From positions 1,800,729 through 1,864,728 of the forward strand of contig CP112999.1 of the NCBI GenBank assembly GCA_026625165.1: 64,000 nt of DNA, in the 5' to 3' direction. Positions 18,675-26,671 of the stretch are shown in pieces; position 1 is the stretch's first letter, and each line of letters begins with the position of its first letter. A program made the position numbers and the translations under genes. Origin of the DNA: Methanoregula sp. Its GTDB lineage: Archaea > Halobacteriota > Methanomicrobia > Methanomicrobiales > Methanospirillaceae. Under the pieces are notes generated by a model. It saw only the letters and a program-made list of their open reading frames with translations, ran no database searches and was not told the origin of the DNA.

Positions 18675-19208
18675 ATGCGAAAAGCCCTCCTGTTGACCAT
18701 CACTGCCTGCCTCCTCTGCGGGATGATGCCGATAGTGAGCGCGATCGCCATAGAAATCAATGCTACCCCGTCACAGGTCCATATTGGTGACACTGTCACG
18801 CTGAAAGGCTCTGTGACGGGCATCAAGACGATAGCCGTCTACCTTTTTGTGACCGGTCCTGACCTTGACAACCGCGGTGTCACGCTCGAAAACCTCAATT
18901 ATCCGGCAGGCCGCGGGCTCTTTACCACGGCGCCGGTCAACCTGAACGACGGGACATGGGAATATAAGTGGGACACATCGGTGATCCTCGGAACCCTCAA
19001 ACCGGGCACCTACACGGTCCATGTTGTGAGCACACCTGTCGACAGGCTACGGTTTGCGAAGGGGGAGTCTGCCCGCACCGATATTGAGTTTTTACCGTCT
19101 GATATACCGACAAATGAGGTGCCGCTCAATCCTGTGGTCACCATCGCAGCACTGGTCACAGTATCATGTGCCAGTATTTGGCTGGTGCGGCGATCCGAGA
19201 AAAAGTAA
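18675..19208 (+). CDS. Secreted/membrane-anchored beta-domain protein (methanogen type)
   Basis: A 177-residue protein with a signal peptide (MRKALLLTITACLLCGMM, cleavage near SAIA), an Ig-like beta domain with the lead strand ATPSQVHIGDTVTLKG, and a C-terminal hydrophobic segment followed by RRSEKK. This is the layout of methanogen surface proteins with a DUF3821-like beta domain. It is likely displayed outside the cell and held by its C-terminal segment. It follows the ATPase after 56 bases and need not be functionally related to it. Confidence 0.75.
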   Translation: MRKALLLTITACLLCGMMPIVSAIAIEINATPSQVHIGDTVTLKGSVTGIKTIAVYLFVTGPDLDNRGVTLENLNYPAGRGLFTTAPVNLNDGTWEYKWDTSVILGTLKPGTYTVHVVSTPVDRLRFAKGESARTDIEFLPSDIPTNEVPLNPVVTIAALVTVSCASIWLVRRSEKK

Positions 19209-19225
19209 ATTAAAAAACCAAAAAA

Positions 19226-20473
19226 TTATTGCATTTTTCGCCGCACACGCACTGATTCTGCATGGGCTGAAAGACCCTCGGCATCAGCGATGGTTTCGAC
19301 GACATCCCCGATTGCCTCCAATCCGTCCCGGCTGATCATCTCAACTGATGTTGTCTTGCAGAAGTGCTGCACATCAAGCCCTGAATAGGTCTTTGCATAT
19401 CCCGCTGTCGGAAGCACATGGTTGGTCCCCACCGCGTAATCCCCGCAGGCAACCGCAGAGTACCGCCCGATAAATATTGCGCCGGCATTCTGAACGCGTG
19501 TGACCACAGAAAGGGGATCAGCGACCTGGATGGAAAGGTGCTCTGGGGCAATTGCATCTGAAGCAGCGATCGCTTCATCCATACCGCTGACAAGGGCATA
19601 CCCGGAATTTTCAAGCGCCTTTTCAATGATCTCTTTCCTTGGCGCTTTTTTTGTCATGGCGGCGACCTCTTTTCCGACCCGTTCCGCAAGGGATTTATCC
19701 ATTGTGATCAGGATGCAGGCAGCATTGGGGTCGTGCTCTGCCTGGGCAAGGATATCAGCGGCAACGATGCGGGGGTCGGCGGTCTGATCCGCGATGATCC
19801 CGATCTCGCTTGGTCCGGCAGGGAAATCGATCTCAACGTTCTCGCGGAGCATCATCTTTGCCATGGTCACGTACACGTTCCCGGGACCGACGATTTTCTG
19901 TACCGGCCGGACCGTTTCCGTACCCAGCGCCATCGCCGCGATTGCCTGAGCTCCTCCGGCATTATAGATCTCAGTGACACCGGCGATATCCAGCGCAACA
20001 AGCGTGAGGGGTTTTATCGGAGGAGGAGAGCAGGCGCAGATCTCTTTTACCCCGGCAACGCGTGCCGGGACTGCACACATCAGGGCTGAAGAGGGGTAGG
20101 CAGCCCGGCCACCGGGTACATAGATGCCGACCCGGCGGAGCGCGGTTGTTTTTACACCCAGTACTATACCGGGCTCCACCTCTTCCAGCCATAGGTCCTT
20201 GGGGCGCTGGAGCTCGTGGAAGCGTTCAATCCTTACCTCCGCTTCGATCAGGCTCTCGACAATTTTCGCATTCACCTGATCATATGCGGATTCGCGCTCT
20301 TCATCGGAGACGGCTATATCGGTAAGCTCAACATGTTTTTTCGCGAGCGCCCGCAGTGCAGAGTCCCCCTCTTTCTGCACCCGGTCAATGATCCCGGTGA
20401 CGGAGCTACGCACATCCTCAAGGCTGGACTTCCTGCCCGCGATCCATGCATCGACCTCGACTGCCTTCCACAT
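19226..20473 (-). CDS. hisD: Histidinol dehydrogenase
   Basis: A 415-residue zinc- and NAD-dependent enzyme oxidising histidinol to histidine, the last step of the pathway. Family motifs are clear: [27 protein letters not shown], the zinc-binding region [10 protein letters not shown] and [10 protein letters not shown], and near the C-terminus TNHVLPT. Length is slightly short of bacterial HisD (about 430), as in other archaea. It sits alone, away from hisC at 7.8-8.9 kb. Confidence 0.95.
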   Translation of the reverse strand: MWKAVEVDAWIAGRKSSLEDVRSSVTGIIDRVQKEGDSALRALAKKHVELTDIAVSDEERESAYDQVNAKIVESLIEAEVRIERFHELQRPKDLWLEEVEPGIVLGVKTTALRRVGIYVPGGRAAYPSSALMCAVPARVAGVKEICACSPPPIKPLTLVALDIAGVTEIYNAGGAQAIAAMALGTETVRPVQKIVGPGNVYVTMAKMMLRENVEIDFPAGPSEIGIIADQTADPRIVAADILAQAEHDPNAACILITMDKSLAERVGKEVAAMTKKAPRKEIIEKALENSGYALVSGMDEAIAASDAIAPEHLSIQVADPLSVVTRVQNAGAIFIGRYSAVACGDYAVGTNHVLPTAGYAKTYSGLDVQHFCKTTSVEMISRDGLEAIGDVVETIADAEGLSAHAESVRVRRKMQ

Positions 20474-20556
20474 AGTGCGAAAGATTCGGCGGGAAGGCTC
20501 GTTAAGGTTTCGACAAAATAACGGTCACCCCTGCAAAAAGAGCATGACTGGTGAAG

Positions 20557-20796
20557 TCATGAGTTTGTAGAGGTGCGGATGCCAAGATAAACGCCGATCA
20601 TTTCCCGAAGTAAAATATGATAGCCCGGCACACGCCAGAGTCTGTATAACACAGATCTCGCTTGTTCGTTGCCATGGACTGCGAGAGCCCCGAGAGTCCG
20701 GATTGCCTCCTTCTGGACATCGTTGATCATCGGTTCCCCGCCGCCACGTGCAAGGATGTAGAGCGGAAATAATGAATTATCATGGTCTGGTTCCAT
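20557..20796 (-). CDS. Small hypothetical protein, HEAT-like
   Basis: Seventy-nine residues with a helical pattern (KEAIRTLGALAVHGNEQARS then a second helix pair) resembling a single HEAT/PBS-lyase-type unit. No enzyme motif. It lies between hisD and a long non-coding stretch, on the same strand as hisD. Real but unassigned; it may also be a remnant of a longer repeat protein. Confidence 0.5.
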   Translation of the reverse strand: MEPDHDNSLFPLYILARGGGEPMINDVQKEAIRTLGALAVHGNEQARSVLYRLWRVPGYHILLREMIGVYLGIRTSTNS

Positions 20797-21205
20797 AATT
20801 CACCAGAGCTATGTTTATTGTTTCATGTTAAAAAAAATAATTATTAAATTAAAATAGTTTACATGATGAAGTAAAAGGTCACCATACAGAAAAAAACATC
20901 ATACAAAATTCGGCCAGAAATGAAAGGGGGGGTGTCCTCCCCTCTGCAACAGTGGCAACATTTTAGGTTAATTCATGGACATTCAACTGCAATAAAGCCT
21001 GAAACGTTGAGCCCGAAATGGGCACTCAATCCTATATTTTCAGTTAATATATGTTTTTTGTTCATTTTAACATGTTGACAATCGTGGATTCCAGAAAATG
21101 GAATATAGGATTTTTCTGATATTCTGCAGGGAGAGAGAAGGTTTTAATGAAAACACAAAACCTATAGTTTTTTATTAGCTTAAAGGTAAAATTACTCGAT
21201 CTGAT
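20797..21205. other. Gene-free AT-rich region with inverted repeats
   Basis: These 409 bases hold no convincing gene. Visible structures are a G-rich/C-rich pair near 20924-20943, a short hairpin GCCC-GAAAT-GGGC at 21011-21023, and a perfect 11-base inverted repeat AATCCTATATT (21028-21038) / AATATAGGATT (21102-21112) with 63 bases between arms. A TATA-like patch near 21040-21060 could serve the plus-strand gene at 21206. The region could contain a small structured RNA, a terminator plus promoter, or a remnant; no known RNA family was recognised. Confidence 0.4.
21028..21112. repeat. Spaced inverted repeat, 11 bp perfect arms
   Basis: AATCCTATATT at 21028-21038 is the reverse complement of AATATAGGATT at 21102-21112. 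The 63-base spacer is AT-rich. It may form a long-range stem in RNA or be a paired binding site upstream of the gene at 21206. Confidence 0.6.
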
Positions 21206-21610
21206 ATGGGTTCTTCACAGGATGTTATGAGGTTATACATCACACGGGAAATCTCCGGGAATTTTTCCCAGACCGATGGATGGTCGGTTGCAAAGTCCCA
21301 GACATTGTCGGGATACAACCAGGTTTTTTTCATTGAACGGTTCAACAACGGCATGAAAGAGCTGGTAAAACTGGGAGTGACCTTTGACCGAATCGTACCG
21401 CAAAGCCTGATTGACTCTATGACCACGGGAACACCGGGTCCGCAGCGACAAAACCGGTTCGAAGTGATCGTTCCGAAAAATACCGATATCTCCGCAGTGC
21501 CCGCGTCATGGAAGATCCATTACATGAACACGTTCGGGTACGAAGGGGAGTCTTTGGTCTGGAATAAAAAGCCGGTCAGAAAGGAGAAAGAGGACCCGGC
21601 AAAAAAATAA
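21206..21610 (+). CDS. Hypothetical protein
   Basis: A 134-residue soluble protein with a mixed helix/strand pattern and a lysine/glutamate-rich tail. No family was recognised. The ATG giving MGSSQDVMRLYITREIS is used; the internal ATG seven codons later (MRLYITR) is an equally plausible start. It stands alone, convergent with the MOT1-like transporter gene. No motif pointing to an enzyme was seen. Confidence 0.6.
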   Translation: MGSSQDVMRLYITREISGNFSQTDGWSVAKSQTLSGYNQVFFIERFNNGMKELVKLGVTFDRIVPQSLIDSMTTGTPGPQRQNRFEVIVPKNTDISAVPASWKIHYMNTFGYEGESLVWNKKPVRKEKEDPAKK

Positions 21611-21675
21611 ATCGTTCCCAGCCCCGCCTGATCATCCCTTTTTTAAAAAGTGTTTTTTTCATTTCATTTCTGCGA

Positions 21676-22803
21676 TTATTGCCCGGATCCAGGTATTTTA
21701 GCAAACCCTGATTTGTGAACCAGGTATGCTGCAATAATCCCGATGAAAAATGCGACCGTCATTGAACTGATGAGCGCGAGCACTCCAATCAGTATCGTCA
21801 CCGGCAGCGATTCTGTCCTGAAACTGTGTTTGCCCATCTCCAAGGCAACAAACAAGAGAAGCGCCCCGAAGAGTCCCACCGGAATGAGCGTGAGCATATC
21901 GGCAGAGGCAAAAAAGAGGGCAAGAACGATGAAGATCAGCCCTGCGAGGATGTTTGCCCCGCCGGTCCGGGCCCCGTAACGGTACTGCCCGGCAAGTCCT
22001 CCGGCACCGTGGCACATGGGAAACCCGCCCAGCGGGACAGAGATGAGGTTCATGATCCCGATGCTCCGGGACAGGTGCGGGGCAGGCACCTCCCGTTTAA
22101 AAAGATCTTTTGTCAGGAGCGCTGTCGCGAGAATGGCATTTGTGACCGTGAGGAGTGCCTGTGCCGGGACAAGGGAATACATCGCATCTATATAATCCGC
22201 AGGAGGTGGGATGATGAGTGCCTGAAATGTCAGCACCTGCACCTGCGGCAGCCCGTTGATGATAATGCCTGCAGCGACTCCTATAGCGATAATGATCAAT
22301 GCCGACAGATCAGGGATCCGTTCCTGGTAAAAAATGATGATCAGGAACAAAAGGATAATCATGATTCCGATGGCTGAAAAAAGCGGGTCGGAGATGATAA
22401 AACCGACAGAAGTCCTGACAAGCAGCAGGGCGAGCCCAAGCTGGATACCTCGGACGACTGACGTCGGGATGGCCGCTTCCAGCCATCGAAGGAGCGGCCC
22501 GTAACTCATCAGCAGGAAGAGAACCCCGAGGATGAGCCCGGCAGCGGCAATCTCACCGGCACCCAGCCTCTCGGCGATCACGATGACCGCTATTGCTTTC
22601 ATCGGTTCGATCGGGATCGGAAGCCCGTAATAATACCCGGTAATCATGTACCAGATACCAAAGAAAAGGAGCATGGCGCCGATATTCATCGTCGTCACGA
22701 GCGCGACAGCAACGATGAGCGGGATGATCGTCCCGAAATCACCAAAAGCCCCGGCAAGCTCGGAGAGCGAGAACTTCAATGCCGGTCTTTCTTCCTCGGT
22801 CAT
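21676..22803 (-). CDS. MOT1-like molybdate/sulfate transporter
   Basis: A 375-residue integral membrane protein with about ten to eleven hydrophobic segments. The N-terminus ELAGAFGDFGTIIPL and the internal PMCHGAGGLAGQYRYGARTG are the two signature motifs of the MOT1 molybdate-transporter family (sulfate-permease relatives). The ATG at MTEEERP is preferred over the open extension upstream. It lies 28 bases behind the molybdenum-storage-like kinase on the same strand, so both should be one operon, which supports molybdate (or tungstate) rather than sulfate as substrate. Confidence 0.85.
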   Translation of the reverse strand: MTEEERPALKFSLSELAGAFGDFGTIIPLIVAVALVTTMNIGAMLLFFGIWYMITGYYYGLPIPIEPMKAIAVIVIAERLGAGEIAAAGLILGVLFLLMSYGPLLRWLEAAIPTSVVRGIQLGLALLLVRTSVGFIISDPLFSAIGIMIILLFLIIIFYQERIPDLSALIIIAIGVAAGIIINGLPQVQVLTFQALIIPPPADYIDAMYSLVPAQALLTVTNAILATALLTKDLFKREVPAPHLSRSIGIMNLISVPLGGFPMCHGAGGLAGQYRYGARTGGANILAGLIFIVLALFFASADMLTLIPVGLFGALLLFVALEMGKHSFRTESLPVTILIGVLALISSMTVAFFIGIIAAYLVHKSGFAKIPGSGQ

Positions 22804-22831
22804 TTGATCACAAAAAAGAGCGGGGAGGAAT

Positions 22832-23641
22832 TTATGCTGCCCTGATGATCGTTCCGACATTCCTGCCGTTGATCGCCTTCTCAATCATGCCCCGCTTATG
22901 GCAGTTGATGATCCTTACCTCTCTTATATGCACGGCTTTTGAGAGCAGGTCGATTACCATCGGCTCGATGACCATATCCTCAAGGCTGAGTTTTACGAGA
23001 TCTTCTGCCGTGATGTCCCGGATCAGTTCCGAGTCCGGGTTGATCCGGGGATCTTCCATATAGAGACCATCAACATTCTTTCCGATGATGCAGCTTTTTG
23101 CCCCCAGAACCTCTGCGATAAGGAATGCACCGGTGTCAGTCCGGTGGGGCGGGATCATCTCGTTTTTAGCCGGATGCTCGTACAGTCCATAGGGGGGAGT
23201 GCCGTGAACAACAGGCAGCATTCCCAGCTTCAGGATTGTTGGAAGATCAAGGAGGTCTGTGGTATGGATCCGGGTCCCGCTGTATTTCGACAGCAGGATG
23301 GAGACCATGATCGCGTTCTGCTCAGAGATCTTTGCCGCAAGCTCCGCAAGCACCCCGGTCGGCATCCCGAGGTCCATGCCGATGTCCATGATGTGGCGCA
23401 CCCTTCCGCCGCCACCCGTGACCACGAGGAGCTGGTGCTTTTTTGACAACTCCCCGATCTCTTCGCAAAGCGGGTACATCACCTCACGGCCATAATCGAT
23501 CGCGCCATGGCCGCCGATCTTGACCACGTTTAAGTCAGGCGCGATCCGGATCTGCTCCCCTGCAGGCTTTTTGCGCTTCATGTGCTTTCGTACCAGCGTC
23601 TCGCCCATAAGGCCACTCTGTAACTCAAGCCGGTGTTCCAT
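22832..23641 (-). CDS. Molybdenum-storage-protein-like amino-acid-kinase family protein
   Basis: A 269-residue protein of the amino-acid-kinase fold. It resembles the Azotobacter molybdenum storage subunits (MosA/MosB, about 270 residues) more than UMP kinase (about 225-240): VVKIGGHGAIDYGRE, LVVTGGGGRVRH, GTPPYGLYEHPA, IPPHRTDTGAF and the C-terminal HIREVRIIN and NVGTIIRA. MoSto uses ATP to pack polyoxomolybdate or tungstate clusters. It is often labelled uridylate kinase; the operon with a MOT1-like transporter argues for metal storage. The paired composite element at 23685-23709 and a TATA box lie directly upstream. Confidence 0.82.
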   Translation of the reverse strand: MEHRLELQSGLMGETLVRKHMKRKKPAGEQIRIAPDLNVVKIGGHGAIDYGREVMYPLCEEIGELSKKHQLLVVTGGGGRVRHIMDIGMDLGMPTGVLAELAAKISEQNAIMVSILLSKYSGTRIHTTDLLDLPTILKLGMLPVVHGTPPYGLYEHPAKNEMIPPHRTDTGAFLIAEVLGAKSCIIGKNVDGLYMEDPRINPDSELIRDITAEDLVKLSLEDMVIEPMVIDLLSKAVHIREVRIINCHKRGMIEKAINGRNVGTIIRAA

Positions 23642-23675
23642 ATTTCCTCACGTACCTATGGGTATCACGATGGGA

Positions 23676-23683
23676 AGTTATAA
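23676..23683 (-). promoter_or_regulatory. TATA box of the storage-kinase/transporter operon
   Basis: The minus strand reads CTTATAAC immediately downstream of the composite element and about 35 bases before the kinase ATG at 23641. The order element, TATA box, gene is the same as upstream of the TupA-WtpA gene. Confidence 0.5.
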
Positions 23684-23684
23684 G

Positions 23685-23709
23685 CCAATGTAAACCAGTT
23701 GGTATACCA
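23685..23709 (-). promoter_or_regulatory. Composite Mo/W operator candidate, copy 1
   Basis: Plus-strand order is CCAAT, GTAAAC, CAGT and the perfect palindrome TGGTATACCA (23700-23709). Read toward the kinase gene it is palindrome first, then the asymmetric part, then the TATA box. A nearly identical element lies at 24511-24536 in the same orientation relative to the tungstate-importer gene. The position next to TATA/BRE is where archaeal regulators act. Functional meaning is inferred from repetition and gene content. Confidence 0.65.
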
Positions 23710-23777
23710 GACGATAATTCCGCTCCGGCACAAAAGCTGATAAATAACAACGCGGATTGTCTATGGAGATGATGAGT

Positions 23778-23981
23778 ATGAAGATTTACGTGCGTGAACG
23801 CCAGAAAATCGGAGAAGGTGTAGAGTCGCCCAAATACCGCATCGTTGCGGTTACCGGTGGTCAGCTCCAGATTGAAGCAACACATTTCCGAAAATTCGAG
23901 ATTGAACAGATAGCTAAAGATGTCGGTGCACAGGTTGTCTTTATGAAACCGGTGCCGGATGACCAGAAGAAGAAACACTAA
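23778..23981 (+). CDS. Small conserved-looking protein, divergent from the storage kinase
   Basis: A 67-residue basic protein (MKIYVRERQKIGEG, ending DDQKKKH) with alternating strands and one amphipathic helix. Four ATGs cluster at 23763-23778; the last is preferred because GGAG at 23766-23769 gives proper ribosome-binding spacing. It shares the intergenic region holding the first Mo/W element, with a TATA-like TGATAAATAAC near 23738-23748. No family recognised; a role in Mo/W handling is only suggested by location. Confidence 0.65.
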   Translation: MKIYVRERQKIGEGVESPKYRIVAVTGGQLQIEATHFRKFEIEQIAKDVGAQVVFMKPVPDDQKKKH

Positions 23982-24108
23982 ATACAACTCTTTTTCCGAT
24001 AATTGAAATGAAAAAGGGAAGATTTTCTCCCGGCCACAAAAATAATTCCAAGTTTAAAAATAAGCATCTTTATGTGAGTGCATCCAATAATCCCAAAAGA
24101 GAATCCCC

Positions 24109-24456
24109 ATGGTCGCGCTCTCAGTCGATGTCCTTTTTGATGCCGCAGTCCGCATCCAGTTACTGGAACGTTCGATTACGATCTCGTTTTCTAAAGACAC
24201 AATCAGGATAAAATTCCCGACTACCCGCAGGCTCGCAGAGTTTCTCGAAGTGCCCCATTATTACGTGCTCCCCTATTTTGCCATGATGGAGCAGGAGGAA
24301 CTGGTCACACGCGCTGAACGGATCGGTATCCTCACGACCGCAAAAGGCAGCCGGAAGATGATCGGGGTCATGAAGGCGCAGTATGAGGAGGATGTCGTGG
24401 GGATCATCGGGCATACGATTTTTACCGAGATTACAAAGAAATGCCAGACTGGATGA
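24109..24456 (+). CDS. Small HTH-like protein, candidate regulator of the Mo/W locus
   Basis: A 115-residue protein whose middle (RLAEFLEVPHYYVLPYFAMM followed by EELVTRAERIGILTTAKGS) has the spacing of a winged helix: helix, turn, recognition helix, then a basic hairpin. No oxyanion-binding (MOP) domain is present, so it is not a classical ModE. An AT-rich box TTTAAAAATAAG lies at about 24053-24064. It sits between the two copies of the composite element and is therefore the best local candidate for the protein that reads them; this is inference. Confidence 0.6.
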   Translation: MVALSVDVLFDAAVRIQLLERSITISFSKDTIRIKFPTTRRLAEFLEVPHYYVLPYFAMMEQEELVTRAERIGILTTAKGSRKMIGVMKAQYEEDVVGIIGHTIFTEITKKCQTG

Positions 24457-24510
24457 TGATTCTCTTCTCTTCTTTTTTCCATCATTCCGTTTCTTTAAGT
24501 ATTGTACGCT

Positions 24511-24536
24511 GGTATACCACCTGTTTACCAATTGGT
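24511..24536 (+). promoter_or_regulatory. Composite Mo/W operator candidate, copy 2
   Basis: Reads TGGTATACCA (palindrome, 24511-24520) followed by CCTGTTTACCAATTGG. Its reverse complement aligns with copy 1: CCAAT, GTAAAC, AG and TGGTATACCA in the same order with two small spacer differences. It is followed at once by an AT-rich TATA candidate (TTAATAAAATTTAA, 24537-24550) and then, 82 bases on, the TupA-WtpA gene. Confidence 0.65.
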
Positions 24537-24550
24537 TAATAAAATTTAAT
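24537..24550 (+). promoter_or_regulatory. TATA box of the TupA-WtpA operon
   Basis: TTAATAAAATTTAA directly abuts the second composite element. Transcription would start near 24570, leaving a leader of about 45-50 bases before the ATG at 24619. A regulator bound to the element would touch TFB/TBP. Confidence 0.5.
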
Positions 24551-24618
24551 TTACAAATTCAAAAAAGAAATAATATCTATTACTACATCCCAGTTAGATC
24601 GCAAAAGGACTGAATTGT

Positions 24619-26538
24619 ATGAGAGGTTCCTTCAAACATTCCATACTCCTGCTTTTATTCCTCCTCATTATCGGAGGCGTGATCATTGCAGGCTGTACGA
24701 CACCGAGTGAAACAGCAACCCCGGGCCCGGCCGGTGCAACACCGGTCGCGACGGAAAAACCAGCGACTGCTGAAAAGCCAAAGCTCCTGCTTGCGACAAC
24801 AACAAGCCTGTACGATACCGGGCTGCTCAATTACCTTGAGCCGAATTTTGAGTCAAAGTATAACGTCGACCTACAGATCACGTCACAGGGCACGGGTAAG
24901 GCAATCGAGCTCGCAAAGAAGGGCGACGCTGATGTCCTGCTCGTCCACTCTCCTTCACAAGAACAGACATTCCTTGAAGACGGTTACGGGCTGAACCGAC
25001 GCACATTTGCCTACAACTACTTCGTGATTGTCGGCCCGGCCAGCGATCCCGCGGGCATCAAGGGCAAGACTCCCGAAGAGGCATTCAAGGCGATCCTGAC
25101 GCAGGGCAAGGCAGGAAAAGCAGGTGTTATGTTCGTCTCCCGAGGTGACGCATCCGGCACACACACGTCCGAACAGAGCGTGTGGAAGGCAGCGAAATAC
25201 ACCTATGCAACGGACGTCCAGAAATCCGGGAACTGGTACATTGAGGCCGGAAAAGGCATGGGTGAGACCCTCCAGATGGCAAGTGAAAAGGGAGCCTATA
25301 CCTACACCGATGAGGGCACATTCCTTGCATACCAGGGAAAACTGAACCTCGTGCCACTGGTGACCCAGGGGCCTGTCCTGATGAACCTCTATAGCGTCAT
25401 GACGGTCTATCCGGCAAACCCGCAGCCGGACAAGATTGCGATGTCAAACAATTTTATCAACTGGCTAATTTCTCCGGAAACCATGACCGACATCGGCAAT
25501 TATGGCAAGGACAAGTACGGAAAAGGGCTGTTCACACCCATGACAGCGGGTGTCCCGAAAGGTGTGACAGCTGACTTTACGACACCTGCAACTGCGACAA
25601 AGCCATTGAAGGTGTACCATGCAGGAAGCCTTGCCACCTCGTTTGGCAAGCTCGAGAAGATGTTTGAGAAGGCACACCCGGATATTGATGTGCAGTTGTT
25701 CTCCGGGGGCAGCGGAGCACTTGTCGACAAGGTAAACAAGCAGAACCAGAAGGCTGATGTGCTGGCAAGCGCGGACTACTCGCTCATCTCCAAGTACCTG
25801 TATCCAGCGAATGCAACATCCTATGTGAATTTCGCAAAGAACACGATAGTACTCTGCTATGTGGACCAGAGCAAATATGCACAGGAGATCAACAAGAACA
25901 ACTGGTACATGATCCTCGGGCGCGATGGCGTGACCTATGCAATCAGCGACCCGAAATCGGACCCGGCAGGATACCGGTCCCTCATGACCATCGGCCTTGC
26001 TGAAAAAGCATACAACTTCCCGTTCATCTTCGACACCCTTGTCACACCCTACAGTAAGATCAAAAAGACATCATCCAACAATGTCTGGACAATCGATGTG
26101 ACAACCACAGAACCTGATGCAAAGAAACTGACGATAACCCCGACAGGGCCGGACATCGCCCCGCTGCTCAAGGACGGGAAAGTCGATTATGCATTCGAGT
26201 ACAGCAGCGTCGCAGTCCAGAGCGGACTGAAATACATCGTTCTCCCGCCGGAGATTGACCTTTCGGATCCTGCAAGGATGGTGTCTTACCAGACAATGCA
26301 GGTGAAACGCCCCTCGGGAACTACCACTGTTACCGAAACCGGAATGCCGATCATTTATGCGGTCACCGTTCCGGTCAGTGCAAGAAGCCCGGATATGGGA
26401 GTTGAGTTTGTAAAACTGCTCATAAGCAGCGATGGCCAGGCGGTGCTCAATGCGGATGGTCAGACCCCGATTGTGCCGGCGGAGGGATACGGCAGCGTGC
26501 CGGATGCCCTCAAACCGGTGGTCACCGTTAAGGTATAA
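24619..26538 (+). CDS. Tandem substrate-binding lipoprotein, TupA-WtpA fusion
   Basis: A 639-residue exported protein with a lipobox-like signal peptide (IIAGCTTP). It contains two complete oxyanion-binding proteins. Residues about 54-320 are TupA-like: TTTSLYDTGLL, QGTGKAIELAKKGDADVLLV, FVIVGPASDPAGI, SRGDASGTHTSE. Residues about 327-639 are WtpA/ModA-like: LKVYHAGSLATSFGKLE, SGGSGALVDKV, ADVLASADYSLI and an EYSSVAVQSGL segment. Normally these are separate proteins with separate ABC permeases; here one lipoprotein precedes a single TupB-TupC pair. Both halves look intact. Expected ligands are tungstate and molybdate. Confidence 0.9.
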   Translation: MRGSFKHSILLLLFLLIIGGVIIAGCTTPSETATPGPAGATPVATEKPATAEKPKLLLATTTSLYDTGLLNYLEPNFESKYNVDLQITSQGTGKAIELAKKGDADVLLVHSPSQEQTFLEDGYGLNRRTFAYNYFVIVGPASDPAGIKGKTPEEAFKAILTQGKAGKAGVMFVSRGDASGTHTSEQSVWKAAKYTYATDVQKSGNWYIEAGKGMGETLQMASEKGAYTYTDEGTFLAYQGKLNLVPLVTQGPVLMNLYSVMTVYPANPQPDKIAMSNNFINWLISPETMTDIGNYGKDKYGKGLFTPMTAGVPKGVTADFTTPATATKPLKVYHAGSLATSFGKLEKMFEKAHPDIDVQLFSGGSGALVDKVNKQNQKADVLASADYSLISKYLYPANATSYVNFAKNTIVLCYVDQSKYAQEINKNNWYMILGRDGVTYAISDPKSDPAGYRSLMTIGLAEKAYNFPFIFDTLVTPYSKIKKTSSNNVWTIDVTTTEPDAKKLTITPTGPDIAPLLKDGKVDYAFEYSSVAVQSGLKYIVLPPEIDLSDPARMVSYQTMQVKRPSGTTTVTETGMPIIYAVTVPVSARSPDMGVEFVKLLISSDGQAVLNADGQTPIVPAEGYGSVPDALKPVVTVKV

Positions 26539-26671
26539 CCACCCTGGAAAAACAGGTTCTCAGGGATACAGCCCCTGAGATCAGAAGGATTAGGCGGGGA
26601 TGCTTTCATGCGTCATCACTTTATCCTTCTCTTTTTAATCCATTCTGACCAAAATAGAACTAATAATTCGG

